Source: CAZAMI01 sp964627805 (GTDB lineage: Archaea; Thermoproteota; Thermoprotei_A; Sulfolobales; NBVN01). Taken from it: a stretch of DNA of 64,000 nucleotides. Position numbers and translations under genes: made by a program. The notes below the pieces were generated by a model, which did no database searches, was not told the origin of the DNA, and saw only the letters and a list, made by a program, of their open reading frames with translations. Positions 53,945 through 62,399 of the stretch are shown one piece after another. Position 1 is the stretch's first letter. Each line of letters starts with the position of its first letter. The stretch covers positions 6,926 through 70,925 of the forward strand of contig CAZVLA010000049.1 in assembly GCA_964627805.1 (NCBI GenBank), read 5' to 3'.

Positions 53945-54861
53945 GGTTCGGATTACCTAAGATTAGGGTTGAGTTAAGTAGTAGAGATAAGAAGTTAGTT
54001 AGGTATGTAAGCTTCTCTTTACCGGTAATATCATTCATGATCTTCCTAGCCCTTCACGAGAAGATCATGGGTGTACCGATTAACTTCCTAGACCCTAAGG
54101 ACGCACTACTAATATCATTCATTACCGCAGTTTCCTTAGTACCTGCAGCTGCTCTAGAGTTTAAGTGGGAGTGGGAGTTAGTTACCCTTGAGAACGAAAT
54201 ACCTGCTTTCTTATCAGCTCTTGAGGGTAACTTAAGGGCTGGTTTACCGATGCCTAGAGCTATTCATGAGGCTAGTAAGTACGTGAAGTTCCTTAGGGGT
54301 AGGTTACTCACTATGGTTAAGGCTATGTACTTAGGTAGTACGTTGGAGGAAGCCACTAAGTACTTGAGGGGCAGTAAATCGAATCTCCTTGAGCTAATGG
54401 CTGATTACCTATCGATGCTCTCAAGGAGTGGTGAGGAGATGTACAGAACGGTGAGGGAGTTTAGAGAGGCTGTTGAGACCATAGTGAGTTACTCAAAGAG
54501 GTTAAGAGACGCTACTAGGTCATTCTTAGCTACGCTATACTTAGTAATGTTCGTGTATCTCGTGTCGACGGTCATATTCTTAGCAACCTTCATATACCCG
54601 CTATCACAGCAAACCACTACTGTGGGCATGCCCTTAATAGGTAAGGTCAATCCAGACGTAATGACTTCACTAGTAATCTACGGGGTACTTGTTGAGGCAG
54701 TAACTAATGGCGTCGTAGTCTCTTACTTCACGGGCTCGAGGCACGTATCATCATTAATTCATGCCTTAATACTTCTTTTCATATCGATAGCTGTTTACGC
54801 GGTCCTTATATTCATGAAGTCAGCCCTACCAATCCCTACGGTAAGTATTCCTAAGACTTGA
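53941..54861 (+). CDS. Filament platform membrane protein, second part (T2SSF/TadC-like)
   Basis: 306 aa, ATG start inside the end of the previous gene. It has an N-terminal helix pair (about 20-70), a cytoplasmic T2SSF domain (NEIPAFLSALEGNLRAGLPM; SMLSRSGEEMYRTV) and three C-terminal helices (about 195-290). It is the counterpart of the C-terminal half of a fused ArlJ. The 4-bp overlap implies equal production and a heteromeric platform, as in TadB/TadC systems. Confidence 0.87.
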   Translation: MRFGLPKIRVELSSRDKKLVRYVSFSLPVISFMIFLALHEKIMGVPINFLDPKDALLISFITAVSLVPAAALEFKWEWELVTLENEIPAFLSALEGNLRAGLPMPRAIHEASKYVKFLRGRLLTMVKAMYLGSTLEEATKYLRGSKSNLLELMADYLSMLSRSGEEMYRTVREFREAVETIVSYSKRLRDATRSFLATLYLVMFVYLVSTVIFLATFIYPLSQQTTTVGMPLIGKVNPDVMTSLVIYGVLVEAVTNGVVVSYFTGSRHVSSLIHALILLFISIAVYAVLIFMKSALPIPTVSIPKT

Positions 54862-54993
54862 AGTTCTTAGTAATTAATATTTAAGTATTAAGATCCCTAA
54901 CTTTAAGATTATAAGCTTTAGAGTACAAAATAAGTACGTGAGGTACCTCTGTAGGTAGGTGAGTTGGTGAGGTAACTAATTAAGTAGTGCAAG

Positions 54994-55467
54994 GTGTTAG
55001 TCTTGGGATCTGAGGGTAAGGGGAAGGTATGTAACTTCAGTATCGATACATCCTACGACCTATCCTGCATAATAAATGATGCATTAACTGAGGTACTAGG
55101 TAACGATAAGGCCTTCAGAGTGATTAAGTTCATCGAGAATACATCAGGTAGGGATATCGGGGAATTAGCTATTTACGATCCTAAGCAGTTAGTGGAGCTT
55201 CTGGAGCTTGTGTTAGGTCCATCGCTGCATAAAGTCAGTGAGGAGATGCTCAGAATAATAATCAATAAAACAGGATGCCGACCTGAGGACTTCACATTCC
55301 CGAGTAGTGACTCACCAACTGACTTGATTAAGGTGTTTAAGGAAATTAATGAGTGTATTAGGAGGAAAGCTAGGATGGTTAGGCATAGCTACATGGATAT
55401 AGTAGCCGCTATAAGGGATAAAGCGAGAAGCAAGTTAGATTCAGGTAACTCCGAAGGCACTGATTAA
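54994..55467 (+). CDS. Small helical protein with DPKxxVELL motif (NitrOD5/DUF3227-like)
   Basis: 157 aa from GTG 54994; TTG 55003 is an alternative. A helical domain contains IYDPKQLVELLELVLGPSL followed by EEMLRIIINKTG (about 60-93). The protein at 56965 has the matching SDPKAFVELLRMYF and ARRMMKYLLKP. This resembles a small archaeal output domain I recall as DUF3227/NitrOD5, used in signalling proteins. Basic C-terminus (RRKARMVRHSY). It lies between the platform and KaiC-like genes and may regulate either. Confidence 0.6.
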   Translation: MLVLGSEGKGKVCNFSIDTSYDLSCIINDALTEVLGNDKAFRVIKFIENTSGRDIGELAIYDPKQLVELLELVLGPSLHKVSEEMLRIIINKTGCRPEDFTFPSSDSPTDLIKVFKEINECIRRKARMVRHSYMDIVAAIRDKARSKLDSGNSEGTD

Positions 55468-55503
55468 TCACTTCGTCTCCCAGTCGCTACGTTCTACTAC
55501 TAA

Positions 55504-55528
55504 TTGATTCGGTAGTAGTGTTAAGGGG
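55504..55528. repeat. Short inverted repeat (stem-loop) upstream of the KaiC-like gene
   Basis: CTACTAC and GTAGTAG, seven pairs, separated by 11 bases, in the 125-bp gap before the KaiC-like gene. It could form an RNA hairpin after the preceding gene or be an operator. No T-run follows, so a terminator is less likely. Position approximate within a few bases. Confidence 0.35.
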
Positions 55529-55592
55529 ACTTAACTACTGTAAAGTATTTAGTTTCATATCCTACAACATAATGTAGTGGTGAGTACTTGAG

Positions 55593-56960
55593 ATGGAGTT
55601 GATAGAGAGGTGCCCTACAGGTATAGAGGGTATTGACGACTTACTTGAGGGAGGATTTCCGAGGGGGAATATAGTACTACTAGCTGGGACCCCTGGCGCA
55701 GGAAAGACTACATTCGCTGCGAAGTTCATCTACGAGGGAGCGAAGAGGTATGGCGAGCCTGGCGTGTACTTGAGCTTCCTAGAACCTAAGTATGACTTCA
55801 TTAAGTACATGAGAGCATTGGGTATGGACTTCGAGGAGCTTGAGAGGAGAGGGTTATTCACATACATTGAAGGTGTTCAGACACAAACAGTGGAGGGTGT
55901 TGAGGAGGCTCTTAGGGAGTTCCTTAAGGCAGTACTTGAGATGAGAGCTAAGAGAGCAGTCATTGACTCAGCAACAGCTATAACGCAGATAGTCGGGTTT
56001 AGGGGTTCTAGAGAGATAATCAAGAACGCCATAATAGCTGGTTTAAAACCGCTAAACGTAACGGCCTTGCTAATAGCTGAGCTACCAATAGGTACTCCAG
56101 TAGTTGGTTATGGTGTTGAGGAGTTCCTAGTTGATGGTGTCATTATACTGAGATCAATAATAGAGAATGGAGTACTCATACGTAAGATGGAGATTAGGAA
56201 GATGAGAGGTTCTGAAATACCTAGGGCTGAGGTATTCTTCGACATAGTGCCTGGTAAGGGCATTAAGGTATACGTACCGGAGAAGATCGAGGAGGTGCCG
56301 GCACCTAGCGAGGAGGTTGTCTATGAATCACCAATACCTGAACTAACATGCATTCTAGGTCCCTCACTAAGTAAGGGTACTCAAGTAGCTATAATAGCTC
56401 AAGAAGGTAGTGCTGGATTAACTATAGCCTTAGCTATGGTACTACCATTCATAGCCAAGTACGGTGGTAAGGCACTTATTAGAAGTTACGGTAAACCCTC
56501 GCAACTAATTAAGTCGCTGGTTGAGGAAGTAGCTACCACGTACGGAATTAACTATAGTAAGTTAGACATAACGGTGGATCCAGTACAGCCTACATCTAAG
56601 CCAATCTACTTACTAAGCTCTAGGAATAGGGAGATGGACCTAAGTATTAGGCCGGACTTCGAGATAATTGATTCATTGAATCAATTACCGGCACTCTACG
56701 GTTGGAGGGAGTACCTAAGCCTACACATAGATAACCTACTGACACGTAGGAGACTAAATATAACGACATTCTATATATACTACGAACGTAAGGAAAGACC
56801 CCTACCCCTCCTTCTAGATATCTACGATAAAATCATAAAAATAACCCCAGAACATGAGAGGAATTGCTACGTTATTAGGTCATTCATGGCTGGAGTAGCC
56901 CCTTACTTAAAGCCTGTGAAGGTATGCTTCTCTGAAAAGGGTATTGAGTGGAGGTGCTGA
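55593..56960 (+). CDS. KaiC/ArlH-like ATPase with second, degenerate RecA domain
   Basis: 455 aa, ATG start. Domain 1 (about 5-235) has P-loop GTPGAGKTT (32-40) and AVIDSATAITQIV as Walker B region, typical of archaeal KaiC-like and ArlH (FlaH) proteins. After an acidic/Pro linker (about 236-250), domain 2 starts ELTCILGPSLSKGTQVAII, where the P-loop is replaced by QEGSAGLT, so it likely no longer binds ATP. ArlH binds ATP and docks on the ATPase/platform to control filament assembly. Two proteins with a shared DPK motif flank it. Confidence 0.8.
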   Translation: MELIERCPTGIEGIDDLLEGGFPRGNIVLLAGTPGAGKTTFAAKFIYEGAKRYGEPGVYLSFLEPKYDFIKYMRALGMDFEELERRGLFTYIEGVQTQTVEGVEEALREFLKAVLEMRAKRAVIDSATAITQIVGFRGSREIIKNAIIAGLKPLNVTALLIAELPIGTPVVGYGVEEFLVDGVIILRSIIENGVLIRKMEIRKMRGSEIPRAEVFFDIVPGKGIKVYVPEKIEEVPAPSEEVVYESPIPELTCILGPSLSKGTQVAIIAQEGSAGLTIALAMVLPFIAKYGGKALIRSYGKPSQLIKSLVEEVATTYGINYSKLDITVDPVQPTSKPIYLLSSRNREMDLSIRPDFEIIDSLNQLPALYGWREYLSLHIDNLLTRRRLNITTFYIYYERKERPLPLLLDIYDKIIKITPEHERNCYVIRSFMAGVAPYLKPVKVCFSEKGIEWRC

Positions 56961-56964
56961 CAAC

Positions 56965-57336
56965 ATGACTAGGGACGATGAGGTAGTTAAGGTAGTGCTA
57001 GCGTACTTACAGAACGTAATGGAGAATAGACTAAAGAGACACACACCCGGCTTACTAATATCTCTAAACATGTTCGCTTACTCAAGGTACGGTAAGTACG
57101 CTACGCACCTCTTCATGAGTGACCCTAAGGCATTCGTTGAGTTACTTAGGATGTACTTCAGAGGTAATGAGGAGATGGCTAGGAGAATGATGAAGTACTT
57201 ACTAAAGCCCCTAGACGATGCTGGTGAGGAAGGTAGGGAGGCTATTGAGGCCTTACTTAGAGGGGATAATGAGAAGTTCATTAAGATATCAGTTAAGTTA
57301 CTTAAGGATGAGGCTATGAAGTGGCTTAAGGGGTGA
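56965..57336 (+). CDS. Small helical protein with DPKxxVELL motif, paralog of the 54994 protein
   Basis: About 123 aa from ATG 56965, four bases after the KaiC-like stop; the frame is open from TTG 56944 but that would overlap the previous gene. It has LMSDPKAFVELLRMYFRG type segment (SDPKAFVELL) and ARRMMKYLLKP, matching the motif of the 54994 protein, and a Lys-rich helical C-terminus (VKLLKDEAMKWLKG). Likely the same domain family and, by spacing, the same transcript as the KaiC-like gene. Confidence 0.6.
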   Translation: MTRDDEVVKVVLAYLQNVMENRLKRHTPGLLISLNMFAYSRYGKYATHLFMSDPKAFVELLRMYFRGNEEMARRMMKYLLKPLDDAGEEGREAIEALLRGDNEKFIKISVKLLKDEAMKWLKG

Positions 57337-57401
57337 TTCCGTAGTTTAAATAAACTAACCTTACAGGTAATAGAGGCTAACTACAGGGCTCAAAGTAGTT
57401 T

Positions 57402-57412
57402 ATAAAACGATA
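57402..57412 (+). promoter_or_regulatory. TATA box of the giant pilin-like gene
   Basis: GTTTATAAAAC is the best TATA element of the gap before the giant gene. It would start RNA at about 57432, leaving a leader of about 29-41 nt that contains the left inverted repeat. The box lies outside the repeat pair, so inversion of the 57450-59958 segment would separate gene and promoter. Confidence 0.6.
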
Positions 57413-57449
57413 CATATTAATTTATAATCACTGAATACAGTCATTATTC

Positions 57450-57470
57450 GAGGGTAGGGTATGTACCCCC
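57450..57470 (+). repeat. Left copy of perfect 21-bp inverted repeat
   Basis: All 21 bases match the reverse complement of 59938-59958. The copy contains GGGTA-TG-TACCC (57457-57468), itself a dyad with a 2-bp centre, preceded by a tandem GGGTA. It covers ATG 57461 of the giant gene, and ends 2 bp before the alternative ATG 57473. The match stops exactly at 21 bp on both sides. Confidence 0.97.
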
Positions 57471-59938
57471 GAATGAAGTTTAGGAGGGGGTTTAGCTACT
57501 TAGTAGCCATAGCTATAGGTATATCCGTAGCTATGGCGCTCGCAACCATAGTTACTTTATACTCCTACGGTATAGTTAGTTCGGTACTCATACCCCAACC
57601 CTCACGTATTGAATTCATGGGTTCAGTAGTAGCTACACGTACTTCACCTAACTCTGTTGAGTTATGCTTCTACGTCAAGAACTTAGGTTATAGTGAGGTA
57701 TTCATATCCTCGATATCGGTGAACGGTAAGTACGAATTAGTAGTGGATAAAGCTAGGGTGTTAAGTGGGTTAGGAAAAGTAAGTAATAGTGGGGGTACCC
57801 TAGAAATACCGCCGGGCACGCTTGTCGAGATATGCGGTAAGGTAACTGCGAGCATAAGGAGTGGGCAGGTAATTGAGTTGTTAATGGAGGACGTAACAGG
57901 TAATACGTACTATACCTTCAAGAAGGTATCAGTATATGAGTCATCTACTAACGCAACACCTAACAATCCTCAATACGCCTTAAACCCCAGTAACCCCTCA
58001 TCAAGTAGTCAAAATGGCTCACCTAACTATAGCAAAGCACCGCAATCACCAAGCCAACAGCCACAAACTAGTCCCTCACCACAGCAGCTATTACCGGATA
58101 TAGGATCAGCTACGTCGCTAACACCATTTACAGTTGAGGGTGCTGGAAGCAACGTAGTAGCTAGTAGCGTCAGTAATATGTACGTAACGGACTTCTTCTA
58201 TGAATACAAGGGACCGGGTCCGAACCACCACATAAAGGGTTACGTAGTAGGGTATGGACCGATGAACTACGAGTGGTGGTGGGCTACAGCAGAGATTAAG
58301 GATCATAGAGCTATAGTGAGTGCACCGACAATAAGTTTAACGGATGCTGATATAGGCAAAGCATGTACGGTTAAGGCATGGACTGTATACCCAGCACCAG
58401 ATCAGCCACCACCTAAGGATTACGACGCCTTAATATTAGTTACCGTATTCTGCAAAGTAGGCGATTCAAAGTCACTAAGTATTAAGTTGTATAAACTTAA
58501 GATTGAGGGACATGGATGCAAGAGTAAGATCGTAGGTACTTTACTACTGTATAACGTACCCGATAGCATGATATGTAGTGAGTGTAGCAAAGTAATTAAT
58601 GCGTGGTTAACCCCCATAGCAACACCTCCCCCTGGTAAGCATGACTACGACTACTACGTAATATCAGTTAACTTAGGTGACTCCAAAGGTAAACCAGTGG
58701 ATTGGTTAATAATAGCCTTAACAAAGAACCCGCCTCCTTCGCCACCACCTAAGGGTAAGCATGAGGAGCAGTATAAGGTACTGTGGATTAAGAGGAGAGG
58801 TGACTTCAAGCAGATAATCGGTAGTGAATGCTATGAAGTTAAGACGTTCAGGTGGGAGGATCACTTAATAGTAGCTTGTAGGTACGTAAATAAGTACGGT
58901 TACAACCACTTCGCATTCTTTGAACTAGATAAGAACACTGGTGATAAACCTAAGGATCACCCGATACTAACTACTGAGTCAGTAGCTAAGAACGTAAGTT
59001 TTGAGGGGTTCCTAATCAAGTACTTAGATAAGGATCCGAGAACGAAGGACTATAGGGAGACCTACGGACTCTACTCGCTAAATTCAATACGCATGTACAT
59101 CCTAAACCCCGACGTACTCACGCGACCAGCACCTCCGACTGGTGTAGATTTGAATGAGGCGTTCTTCTCTAGAGTTAATCCCAAACCACCAGCACCACCT
59201 CCTCCACCACCGCCTGGTGGGGTAGCGATAATGAAGCCATTAAGCAATGCAGTATGTAGAGGTTACGGCACCGAAAACATACTAGCTATCACATGCTTCA
59301 CTAAAGTTAAGGACTCAAGCGGTAACGAAAGATACGTCTTAATAGTAATGAACCCGGGGTATAGCGGTGACGTCAAGTACTATGAGGAGCATCACGGTTG
59401 CGGCTCAGGTCACCATGGCTCTAAATGCCATGGATGTAAGCATGGATGCCACAGCAATAACTTCATAGCTGAAGGACCTTACTACATAGTTGGATGGTTA
59501 AAATCCTCAAGCAATCCCAACGTAATCTCATTCCCGCTACTTAAGGATCCAGACGGTAAGGAGGGCTATATAGTAGTGGTTTCATTAAATGGTACCTCAA
59601 TAGTCAGTAATTACTTAGTAATTGAATCCATAGACCATAAGGTACCTAATAACTACGAGCTTAAGTACGAGTTCCACGTAGGTATTGATGCTAGTGCGAC
59701 TTCACTGAAGGTAGGTGAGGAATTAAAGGCTTCAGTTAACGGAGTTAAGGATCTACCATCAGTAATTACCTTATGGTCTTGGGGCGACGGTACCGTAGGT
59801 GTAATGAGTAGTGATTATGAAGTGACTCATAAGTACTTAAGCAGTGGTGCTTACGAGGCTTCAGTATTAGTTACTGAATCCCTAAGTACAGGCTCACCAG
59901 CATCAATGAACTACGTAGACATTACCGTTAGTAAGTAG
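57461..59938 (+). CDS. Giant pilin-like surface protein with His/Cys cluster and PKD-like domain
   Basis: 825 aa. Starts are ATG 57461 or ATG 57473; the latter gives MKFRRG|FSYLVAIAIG, a cleaner class III signal peptide. The helix (10-35) is followed by a beta domain with CFYVKNLGYSEVFISSISV (69-87), like the two short pilins. A Ser/Asn/Pro/Gln linker (160-212), a large beta-rich region with Pro-rich linkers (about 387-391, 425-430, 576-586), a His/Cys cluster at 644-664 (7 His, 4 Cys) and a PKD-like domain (739-823, with LWSWGDGTV) follow. Probably a tip or adhesive pilin. A 21-bp inverted repeat bounds the gene. Confidence 0.85.
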   Translation: MYPRMKFRRGFSYLVAIAIGISVAMALATIVTLYSYGIVSSVLIPQPSRIEFMGSVVATRTSPNSVELCFYVKNLGYSEVFISSISVNGKYELVVDKARVLSGLGKVSNSGGTLEIPPGTLVEICGKVTASIRSGQVIELLMEDVTGNTYYTFKKVSVYESSTNATPNNPQYALNPSNPSSSSQNGSPNYSKAPQSPSQQPQTSPSPQQLLPDIGSATSLTPFTVEGAGSNVVASSVSNMYVTDFFYEYKGPGPNHHIKGYVVGYGPMNYEWWWATAEIKDHRAIVSAPTISLTDADIGKACTVKAWTVYPAPDQPPPKDYDALILVTVFCKVGDSKSLSIKLYKLKIEGHGCKSKIVGTLLLYNVPDSMICSECSKVINAWLTPIATPPPGKHDYDYYVISVNLGDSKGKPVDWLIIALTKNPPPSPPPKGKHEEQYKVLWIKRRGDFKQIIGSECYEVKTFRWEDHLIVACRYVNKYGYNHFAFFELDKNTGDKPKDHPILTTESVAKNVSFEGFLIKYLDKDPRTKDYRETYGLYSLNSIRMYILNPDVLTRPAPPTGVDLNEAFFSRVNPKPPAPPPPPPPGGVAIMKPLSNAVCRGYGTENILAITCFTKVKDSSGNERYVLIVMNPGYSGDVKYYEEHHGCGSGHHGSKCHGCKHGCHSNNFIAEGPYYIVGWLKSSSNPNVISFPLLKDPDGKEGYIVVVSLNGTSIVSNYLVIESIDHKVPNNYELKYEFHVGIDASATSLKVGEELKASVNGVKDLPSVITLWSWGDGTVGVMSSDYEVTHKYLSSGAYEASVLVTESLSTGSPASMNYVDITVSK

Positions 59939-59958
59939 GGGGTACATACCCTACCCTC
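59938..59958 (-). repeat. Right copy of perfect 21-bp inverted repeat
   Basis: Begins with the last base of the stop codon TAG (59936-59938) and is the exact reverse complement of 57450-57470. Because it sits at the 3' end, the mRNA ends could pair over 21 bp and mask the start codon; alternatively the two copies are recombination sites. The dyad GGGTA-CA-TACCC is at 59940-59951. Confidence 0.97.
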
Positions 59959-60049
59959 ACCACCCATTAAACATCGCAAGGAGTAGGGCTTCATTACCTT
60001 ACGCAGTACTACTTATTTTACCCATCATTAAACTTCACATGGTGTCCCT

Positions 60050-61054
60050 ATGGATGAGATGCTTAAAGCATACCTTAGTTGGTACGACGTAACTAAGAAA
60101 GCGTTAGAGAGTTACTCAGTAATCGGTACTCCCAAGCTTAAGGAGTTAAAGGGGCTCTTAGTGACTGGTATGGGTGGATCTGGCGTCGTCGGTGATGTAA
60201 TCTACTCACTACTCTACGGAAGTGCCGGATTCCCTGTCCAAGTAGTTAAGGACTTTAAAATACCCTCATGGGTAGGTAAGGGGTGGTTAGTACTAAGCAT
60301 TAGTTACTCAGGGAATACCCTAGAGACTATAGAGACCGTGGTTGATGCTATTGAAGCAGGTGCTGAAGTATCTATAGTCTCATCTAATGGTAAGTTAATT
60401 GACCTAGCTAAGAAATTAGGACTGCCCTACGTTACTATCGATAAGGGATACGCACCTAGGGCTGCCTTCCCTCTACTACTAATAGGTGCTGTTAAGGTAC
60501 TGAGTAAGTACGGGATCGACTTAATCACTGAACTTAAGGAAGCTACTGAGGTACTTAACTCAAGAGATGCTGAGTTAGATGCTGATAAACTAATGAAATT
60601 CATAGGTGATTCAGTACCTATATTCATAACTAACACTAAGTACGCACCCCTAGGATTTAGGGCTAAGAATGAATTCAATGAGAATACTAAGGTAATAGCG
60701 AAGGCTGAAGTAATACCTGAGTGGGGACATAACGACATAGTTGGTTGGGAGGGTAAGTCAGTAGGTATTAAGGCCGTAGTGTTTGTTGATCCTGAAGATC
60801 CAATAACTAAGTACGTACCTAAGCACTTAAGGGACTTCGGTCATGAGGTACTTGAGCTTGAGTTAAGTAAGGGTAGTTACTTAAGTAACATACTGTACTG
60901 GTTCAAGGTAGTAGGGATAGCATCAACTAAGTTAGCTTTAAGTAAGGGGCTTAACCCTAAGGAGACTAAATCAATAGTTAAGTACAAGAGCTTCGTAAAG
61001 AGCGTTATTGAGGAATCAGTAATTAATAAGTTAAGTAAGTTAATGAGTAAGTAG
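60050..61054 (+). CDS. Bifunctional phosphoglucose/phosphomannose isomerase
   Basis: 334 aa, ATG start, leaderless after TATA-like CTTATTTTA (60012-60020). VTGMGGSGVVGDVI (about 36-49) and SISYSGNTLETIETV are SIS-domain phosphate sites, FNENTKVIAKAEVIPEWGHND (key residues E, H) contains the catalytic segment of PGI/PMI. It interconverts glucose 6-P, fructose 6-P and mannose 6-P in crenarchaea, linking glycolysis with GDP-mannose/glycan synthesis. Works with the ROK kinase (10179) and possibly the transferase at 14795. Confidence 0.94.
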   Translation: MDEMLKAYLSWYDVTKKALESYSVIGTPKLKELKGLLVTGMGGSGVVGDVIYSLLYGSAGFPVQVVKDFKIPSWVGKGWLVLSISYSGNTLETIETVVDAIEAGAEVSIVSSNGKLIDLAKKLGLPYVTIDKGYAPRAAFPLLLIGAVKVLSKYGIDLITELKEATEVLNSRDAELDADKLMKFIGDSVPIFITNTKYAPLGFRAKNEFNENTKVIAKAEVIPEWGHNDIVGWEGKSVGIKAVVFVDPEDPITKYVPKHLRDFGHEVLELELSKGSYLSNILYWFKVVGIASTKLALSKGLNPKETKSIVKYKSFVKSVIEESVINKLSKLMSK

Positions 61055-61059
61055 TTTTT
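61055..61059 (+). terminator. Oligo-T stop after PGI/PMI gene
   Basis: Five Ts immediately after the stop codon of the isomerase gene, before the HMG-CoA reductase gene's own short leader. Assigned by base run and place only. Confidence 0.35.
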
Positions 61060-61106
61060 ACATGTAAAACCTTAATTCCTACCTAATCAACACTTAACGT
61101 TGGTAG

Positions 61107-62393
61107 GTGTTATTATTGAGTCAAGGTAGGACCTCACGAATACCTGGATTCCATAAATTAAGTATTGATGAGAGGATACGTAAGGTTAAGGAATTCGCTG
61201 GCTTAAGTGATGAGGATATTGAGGTACTAACTAAGACAGGGTCCTTAAGCCTTGAAATAGCGGAGAGGATGATAGAGAACGTAATAGGGACTCTGGAACT
61301 ACCTCTAGGCATAGCCACTAACTTCCTAATCAACGGTAAGGACTACCTAATACCTATGGCTATTGAGGAACCATCAGTAGTTGCTGCGGCATCTAATGCT
61401 GCTAAGATGTGTAGAAAGGGTGGCGGCTTACACGCACTAGCTACTGACCAACTAATGATATCCCAAGTACAGCTAGTTAAGGTAACTAACCCCTACGTAG
61501 CTGCGTACAAGATTCTTGAGCATAAGCATGAGATCCTCGAGATAGCTAATGAAGTCGATCCAGTACTAGTTAAGCTAGGTGGTGGTGCTAGGGATATTGA
61601 GGTAAGGGTAATTAACTCACCTAAGGGATCTATGGTAATTACTCACTTAATAGTTGATGTTAAGGACGCTATGGGGGCCAACGCGGTTAATTCGATGGCT
61701 GAAAGGGTAGCTCCCTATATAGAGAAATTGACAGGAGGTAAGGTCTACTTAAGGATAGTATCTAACCTAGCTACTAAGAGGTTAGTGAGGGCATGGACTA
61801 AAGTACCTAAGGAAGCCGTAGGGGGTCCTGAAGTAGCTGAAGGTATAGTGTATGCTTGGGCATTCGCAGCTGCTGACCCCTATAGGGCAGCCACCCATAA
61901 TAAGGGCATAATGAACGGGATAATTGCGGTAGCCCTAGCTACGGGTCAAGACACAAGAGCCTTAGAGGCTGGCGCTCATGCATACGCGGCAAGGAACGGT
62001 AGGTACGAACCCCTAAGTAGGTGGGAACTTGACGAGAACGGCGACTTAATAGGTTACCTAGAAATGCCTATAGCCGTAGGGATTGTCGGCGGAGCTACGA
62101 AGACTAACCCCGTAGCTCGGGTATCACTTAAGATACTAGGTGTTAAGTCAGCTAAGGAATTAGCTGAGGTGATGGGGGCTGTAGGACTAGCTCAGAACTT
62201 AGCTGCCTTAAGGGCATTAGCTGCTGAAGGCATTCAGAGGGGTCACATGAAGCTTCACGCTAGGCAAATAGCGATAAGTGTAGGTGCTGTAGGTGATGAG
62301 GTTGATAAGGTAGTTGAGGAAATGCTTAAGGAGGGTGTAATAAGGTACGATAAGGCTAAGGAAATACTAGAACGTATAAGGTCACGTAGGTAG
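61107..62393 (+). CDS. hmgA: 3-hydroxy-3-methylglutaryl-CoA reductase (class I)
   Basis: 428 aa, TTG-type start. ENVIGTLELPLGIATNFLIN (about 53-72, key ENVIG) is the HMG-binding segment. MAIEEPSVVAAASNAAKMC, IVDVKDAMGANAVNSMAE (NADPH/HMG site) and GHMKLHARQIAISVGA (catalytic His) follow. It reduces HMG-CoA to mevalonate with two NADPH, the committed step in isoprenoid (archaeal lipid) synthesis. Length and motifs are standard. It converges on the BtpA gene with a 6-bp gap. Confidence 0.97.
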   Translation: MLLLSQGRTSRIPGFHKLSIDERIRKVKEFAGLSDEDIEVLTKTGSLSLEIAERMIENVIGTLELPLGIATNFLINGKDYLIPMAIEEPSVVAAASNAAKMCRKGGGLHALATDQLMISQVQLVKVTNPYVAAYKILEHKHEILEIANEVDPVLVKLGGGARDIEVRVINSPKGSMVITHLIVDVKDAMGANAVNSMAERVAPYIEKLTGGKVYLRIVSNLATKRLVRAWTKVPKEAVGGPEVAEGIVYAWAFAAADPYRAATHNKGIMNGIIAVALATGQDTRALEAGAHAYAARNGRYEPLSRWELDENGDLIGYLEMPIAVGIVGGATKTNPVARVSLKILGVKSAKELAEVMGAVGLAQNLAALRALAAEGIQRGHMKLHARQIAISVGAVGDEVDKVVEEMLKEGVIRYDKAKEILERIRSRR

Positions 62394-62399
62394 TAATTT

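Noticed and set aside
50427..54861. Complete archaellum (arl) operon
   Set aside because: Only ATPase, platform and pilin-like proteins were found; no ArlX/C/D/E or recognisable ArlF/ArlG pair, so archaellum is not claimed.
59938..59958. Right inverted repeat as a simple intrinsic terminator
   Set aside because: It lacks a T-run, its own dyad is short, and its exact 21-bp match to the start-codon region is not explained by termination.
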